Source of the DNA: Pelodera strongyloides
Taxonomy: Eukaryota; Nematoda; Chromadorea; Rhabditida; Rhabditidae
Reading direction: 5' to 3'
Assembly (NCBI GenBank): GCA_036852015.1
Contig: JAANDG010000595.1
Span: 24,847 to 88,846 of the forward strand
DNA length: 64,000 nucleotides
Positions 60,121 to 64,000 of the stretch are shown here, in pieces. Every line of letters begins with the position of its first letter. Position 1 is the stretch's first letter. Below the pieces are notes generated by a model. That model searched no databases. It was not told the DNA's origin and was given only the letters and a program-made list of their open reading frames with translations. The position numbers were made by a program, and so were the translations under genes.

Positions 60121-63100
60121 AACTCTCTCTGTACTTCTTACTCCTTCCTCTCTATCTCTGCCTCCTACTCTCTAACTCTCTGGGTTTGTCTCTACCGAAT
60201 GATAACATCATGTAATCGTTGTATGCAAATTAGACAGTAAACTAAACCGAAGTTTAGTTAAAACATGTATTTTAGCGTGGACAAACAGCTCGACTTTGAC
60301 GAAGGACCGCGTGAAATCTATCTGAAAATTGCAGCTAGGGTAAGTTTAAGAATACGATTCAATTCGCTTATGCCACGCAAATTTTGATGCATTTATCTAG
60401 AATTCCCTTCGCACTTTTCTTCCATGTACTACGTAGCCGATCATCTGCAATAAGAATGACCCATATTGATTGAAAATTTGCCTAGTAGTGCCAGTTGTTG
60501 TCAAACGAAAGTAAGTAAAAAGCAGTGATACAATTTCAGGACAGCGCTGAGAACGTAAACTTTACCACGATGGTAATTCGAGTGGATGATGTGGATGATT
60601 TGTTGCCACAATTTTCCGCTAAACAATATCATGGACAGTTGGAGAAGGTGAGAGCGTTATTTATTTGTGAGGACAAAGAATCTAGTTTGAGACCTAATTG
60701 TCTATTTTATGTTTCACTAAACGATCAGCGTTAAAGCGAAATGCTAGCGCCTTTGGAAAATTTGCCTATGATAAGCAAATCCTATGTATCCTATGCTAAT
60801 TTTGTACGATCGTCCACGGCAATCGTACAAAATTAGCATAGGATACATAAGATTTGCTTATCATATGCAAATTTTCCAAAGAGGCTATCATTTCGCTTTA
60901 ACTTGCGGTAGTTCACGTGGTTTCACATTTTGCCTCTCTTTTCTCTTTACACGACTTTAAATCCCGTAAATAGCTGTGCTCCTGAAATTCATCCTCTACC
61001 GTACTCAAACATCCACCTTTTAGAATCACAAAGTCGGCTCTGTTCTTCAAGTCGTCCCTCCGCTGCGCGCCATTGACGGTGATAGAGGAATCAATCGATC
61101 AATCATCTATAGTTTGGACCCAAACTCTTTAGGTTGATTATTGATTTTTGATTTATCGATTTTTTTGTGTGCCTACAATCCATTTTGAATGTGAGGCACT
61201 GTATCAATTAGCTAATTACCCCCTTGAGTAACCAAAATAAACACCCAGAGGTGTATAAACTTGAATGTAAAAAATATTAATTATAAGAAGGTGTCATAGT
61301 CATAAAGCTAAAATGTCTAGTCGTTTTATTGTGACCAAGTCACTTGGATTGTGTAAATTGTGCAACATAGTTTAGTATAAAGTATAAATTCGCATATTTT
61401 AGTGTCACTTTGTCTAACAAAGTCTACCTGCAAATAACACACTAATAATTGTACAAACTAATAAATAAGTTTTCGACACACTACTATTTTCAGAGAGTGT
61501 AAATAAATATTTTAAAGCACTTTTTTGTTTCAGATGTTTTCACAATTGATCAAGACACGGGCGAAATAACAGTGATTGATGAGAGCATACAACCGCCAAG
61601 CAGCATTGTTGTCAGGGTCAGTCAGATAAACAGTTACCGATAGAGATACCGCTAGAGCTAACAGATGCCACTAGAGCTAGACTGTTGAGAACCGCTAGTG
61701 CGCTAGAGCTAAATAGTATTTACCGCTAGAGCCACGATTAACGGACACGTGACAGAAGAACAACAATTTATTGTAAGCGCACAATTTATATTCTAGAGTA
61801 ACTCAGTCATTCCTTTCTGTTCATAATATCCTTCAAAAAAGAGGGCCCGATCCGACACAGATGACCGGCGCATCTTCTCTAGAGTCGCGGCGGGCAATTG
61901 CCAAATGGCGATCAATTAGCGCACCGCAAACGCACCTGTGGCGCACAACATTTAGTAACCCAGCCGCACATCCCCTAAAGGTTGCCGCAACTTTCTCTTT
62001 TTTGAAGTATTTTTCTGCTCCAGGCCACTCAATCAGACAATGAGGCTCGATTCTCGTCTGCAGTAATAGGACTTGGAAAAGAAACACAGCCAGCGAGGTA
62101 GAGTTTTCTCTCTCACTCCCTCTCTCTCTCCCTCTCTCTCTGTCTCTCTCTCTTTCTCACCCTACGGTATTGTGACTCATTTAGTTTGCTTATAAGCTTA
62201 TAACCAGCCAACATTTTTCAGCTTCTCCGCTTGCTCGTTCTCTGTGTCCTTACCGGAGAACGCACCCCGCGGTACTCATGTAGTACATTTGGATTTGAAT
62301 CATCGAACAATGGTGAATTTTAAATACGTTGGATCTTTTCTTACCGCCGCCGACACAAAACTTGTCTGTGAGAAAATTGTACACGCAACAAACAAAGTAG
62401 TTGGCCTTATTTTGATTTTTGGCTTTTTTTCGTGACCGGGTGGTTCGAAAACAGCACCACCAATTGAATAAATATTAACTAAATATTTTGTTTAGAATAC
62501 CCAAATACGTCTCAACGACCCTGACGGAACATTTGCGCTGGACACGGACACTGCCACAGTTACTGTGGCCGATAATAAGATACTCGACCGGGAGGTATTC
62601 ACGACTGTGGAACTATTGATTGTTCTAGAGGTATGAGTTTGTACCCTAGCGGGGCGAAAGGGAATGGGCTATAAAACAGTTATATAATAGTCACAAAGTT
62701 GGTTCGAAAACCAGATTCATCTTCAATTTTTACACAATAAGGTGCCCAGAGGCCATATTCACCACCCCGATTCTCTCGGGGAAATATTCCCTGGGGATAG
62801 AAAGTATCATTCTAGACACGCAGAGAAAAAGTCGGGAAATCCCCCACGGGAATTGAGTGGTGAATATGGCCTCAGATAATGAATCATGAGCAGAATTCAT
62901 GACGCCTACCTGAGGTTAGTACTACATAATACTACCTTGCGGTCGCATATTCTAAGTAATATAAACTTTCTTCCAGGACGATTCTCTGCCTGCCGATCCA
63001 TCAACATGTCGTGAGGCTAGAATTCATATCGAACTTATCGACGAAAATGATAATAGTCCCCAATTTGACAAGGAACTTTACACATATGAAATTGACGATG

Positions 63101-63772
63101 CTACTCCGAATGGCAAGGAGTTAGGAGAGTTGAAGGCAATTGACCAAGATGAGGTGAACAAATTTAAAGCGAAATACCAGCCGGTTTTGAAACGCTCGAG
63201 TACAACACCAATCTTATGAAGCTTACGCAAATGAACATAATTAGAATAAAAAAATCGAGCTAAATTCGAGCAACTTTGCATAAATACGTAAGAATTGAGC
63301 TGTCCACGATGCGTTTCAAAAACCGGCCGGCATTTGGCTTTAAGCTTTATTTAATTGTTAGTGAATAGCAACAATTTGCAAAAAAATAATTGGGGCTGTG
63401 CTGTACATGTACTTGTAATGTGTCTTCGTCTACACATCCTATTGTATGGTCTTACAATGGTTTATTTTTTGGATTAACTGGCCCCACAGGAACTATTTAA
63501 TTAACACAACATACATTGTAGATGTTATGAGGACACCTTCATTGTGTCTTTAGAATTATTTGGAAAACTTAAATCAATACAATCAGTGTTTGCTCACTAC
63601 AGGGAGAAAACGGTCGGGTCAGTTACGAACTACTCATGAGCAGTGAAGATGTCCCCCTGGAGCTTCGTGAGGTGGACGGCATGGCTCATCTCATCTATGT
63701 GGCCGACAAGGACTCTGGTGCCGATGCGTACCATGCAGTACTTCAAGCCACAGATCACGGAGCGCATCCAAG
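57750..63772 (+). CDS. Cadherin, N-terminal part with signal peptide (runs off right edge)
   Basis: Calcium-dependent adhesion protein, presumably type I membrane-bound; the membrane segment would be outside the window. Exons: 57750-57816 (or to 57828), 58033-58181, 58427-58533, 58948-59074, 59329-59418, 59785-59903, 60276-60339, 60540-60647, 61024-61132, 61535-61616 (start probably 61534), 62024-62097, 62222-62396, 62496-62630, 62977-63153, 63603-63772; phases agree. A signal peptide (LKFILLFILSSTVEA) precedes cadherin repeats. Motifs: RVMANNSHAPQF ends repeat 1; LDFDEGPREIYLKIAARD and VIRVDDVDDLLPQF end repeat 2; AIDGDRGINRSIIYSLD, FTIDQDTGEITV, FSVSLPENAPRGTHVVHLD, LIDENDNSPQF and AIDQDE-GENGRVSYEL mark later repeats. 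Calcium-binding DxNDNxPxF is canonical only in LIDENDNSPQF; earlier repeats have altered forms, and some repeats look shortened. I cannot assign it to a named cadherin. Confidence 0.88.
59127..59168. repeat. CT microsatellite in cadherin intron
   Basis: (CT)n tract. Similar tracts lie at about 60066-60122 and 62104-62158 in later cadherin introns, and at 19243-19302 and 20050-20100 in the APPL-like gene. Confidence 0.9.
59461..59590. repeat. Inverted repeat in cadherin intron
   Basis: TCACCAACACACAGGGAGCC at the left and GGCTCCCTGCGTGTTGGTGA at the right; a second inner pair around GGCCTGGGGAGGCC. Confidence 0.85.
60731..60901. mobile_element. Family A palindrome, 171 bp, in cadherin intron
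   Basis: TTAAAGCGAAATGCTAGC at the left, GCTATCATTTCGCTTTAA at the right, centre CGATCGTCCACGGCAATCG. Confidence 0.92.
62748..62875. mobile_element. Family G palindrome in cadherin intron
   Basis: AGAGGCCATATTCACCAC start and GTGGTGAATATGGCCTC end with the usual inner AGAGAAAAAGTCGGG. Confidence 0.85.
63164..63343. mobile_element. Family B palindrome, 180 bp, in cadherin intron
   Basis: Starts TTTAAAGCGAAATACCAGCC ten bases past the donor of exon 14 and ends CCGGCCGGCATTTGGCTTTAA. Another element of this kind seems to begin at the window end (TTAAAGCGAA at 63991). Confidence 0.85.
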
Positions 63773-64000
63773 GTTTGTCTGCTTGTCATTTTTATTCTAA
63801 GTGTTTCAGAGCAAATTTAAATATTGCTCTTGGAGTATTGTTATACAATGCTTGCATTTCAATGCACTTAATTTTTTCCTAGTTTATTACCTACTCATTT
63901 ACTTACGCTAGATATTGTCTTTAAAAATAAATGTCGTCTCCTAGTCCTAGTTACGCCCCTAGGCCCTAACTTATTCTACATACCAAAGTATTAAAGCGAA

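Noticed and set aside
1..64000. Bacterial-type features (operons with ribosome sites, CRISPR arrays, prophage)
   Set aside because: Intron-split genes, poly(A) signals and nematode receptor families show this is eukaryotic DNA; no regular spacer array is present.

Overview
This window is nuclear DNA of an animal, almost certainly a nematode. Genes are split into many short exons with TTTCAG-type acceptors. Two start codons sit directly behind TTTCAG, as at spliced-leader trans-splice sites. Two genes encode chemoreceptors of the nematode Sra/Srab superfamily, and introns are full of short palindromic DNA repeats. I cannot name the species; a chromadorean (Rhabditina-like) worm fits best.

Layout. 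(1) 72-6324, minus strand: N-terminal half of the nonsense-mediated decay factor UPF2/SMG-3, running off the left edge. (2) 7067-14276, minus strand: a complete 16-exon hnRNP F/H-type gene with three quasi-RRMs, directly upstream of UPF2 in the same orientation and possibly co-transcribed with it. (3) 14879-23387, plus strand: a complete 18-exon APPL1/2-type BAR-PH-PTB endosomal adaptor, head to head with the hnRNP gene. (4) 25100-27637, minus strand: a small secreted helical protein with an internal repeat. (5) 32595-35987 and 44386-49114, plus strand: two paralogous seven-helix Sra-superfamily chemoreceptor genes with the same six-exon structure. (6) 57750-63772, plus strand: the 5' part of a cadherin gene with a signal peptide and several cadherin repeats, running off the right edge.

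I worked out exon joins by hand from splice consensus, reading-phase agreement and family similarity. Nearly all junctions keep phase, so the gene models are firm, but no transcript evidence was available.

The space between exons is dominated by short palindromic, non-autonomous elements. At least six sequence-distinct families share 5'-TTTAAAG(G/C)- termini and sit at TTAA/TTTAAA sites; no transposase gene is visible. Three are chained end to end inside the second chemoreceptor gene. There the end of one element appears to supply the last codons and the splice donor of exon 4 while keeping the reading frame. Other features are two related tRNA-derived SINE-like sequences (one inside a perfect foldback), a 16-bp minisatellite with higher-order structure, several 100-250 bp tandem duplications, many CT/GA microsatellites and one long GT microsatellite. 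The large intergenic stretches (27638-32594, 35988-44385, 49115-57749) show repeats but no gene I can support.
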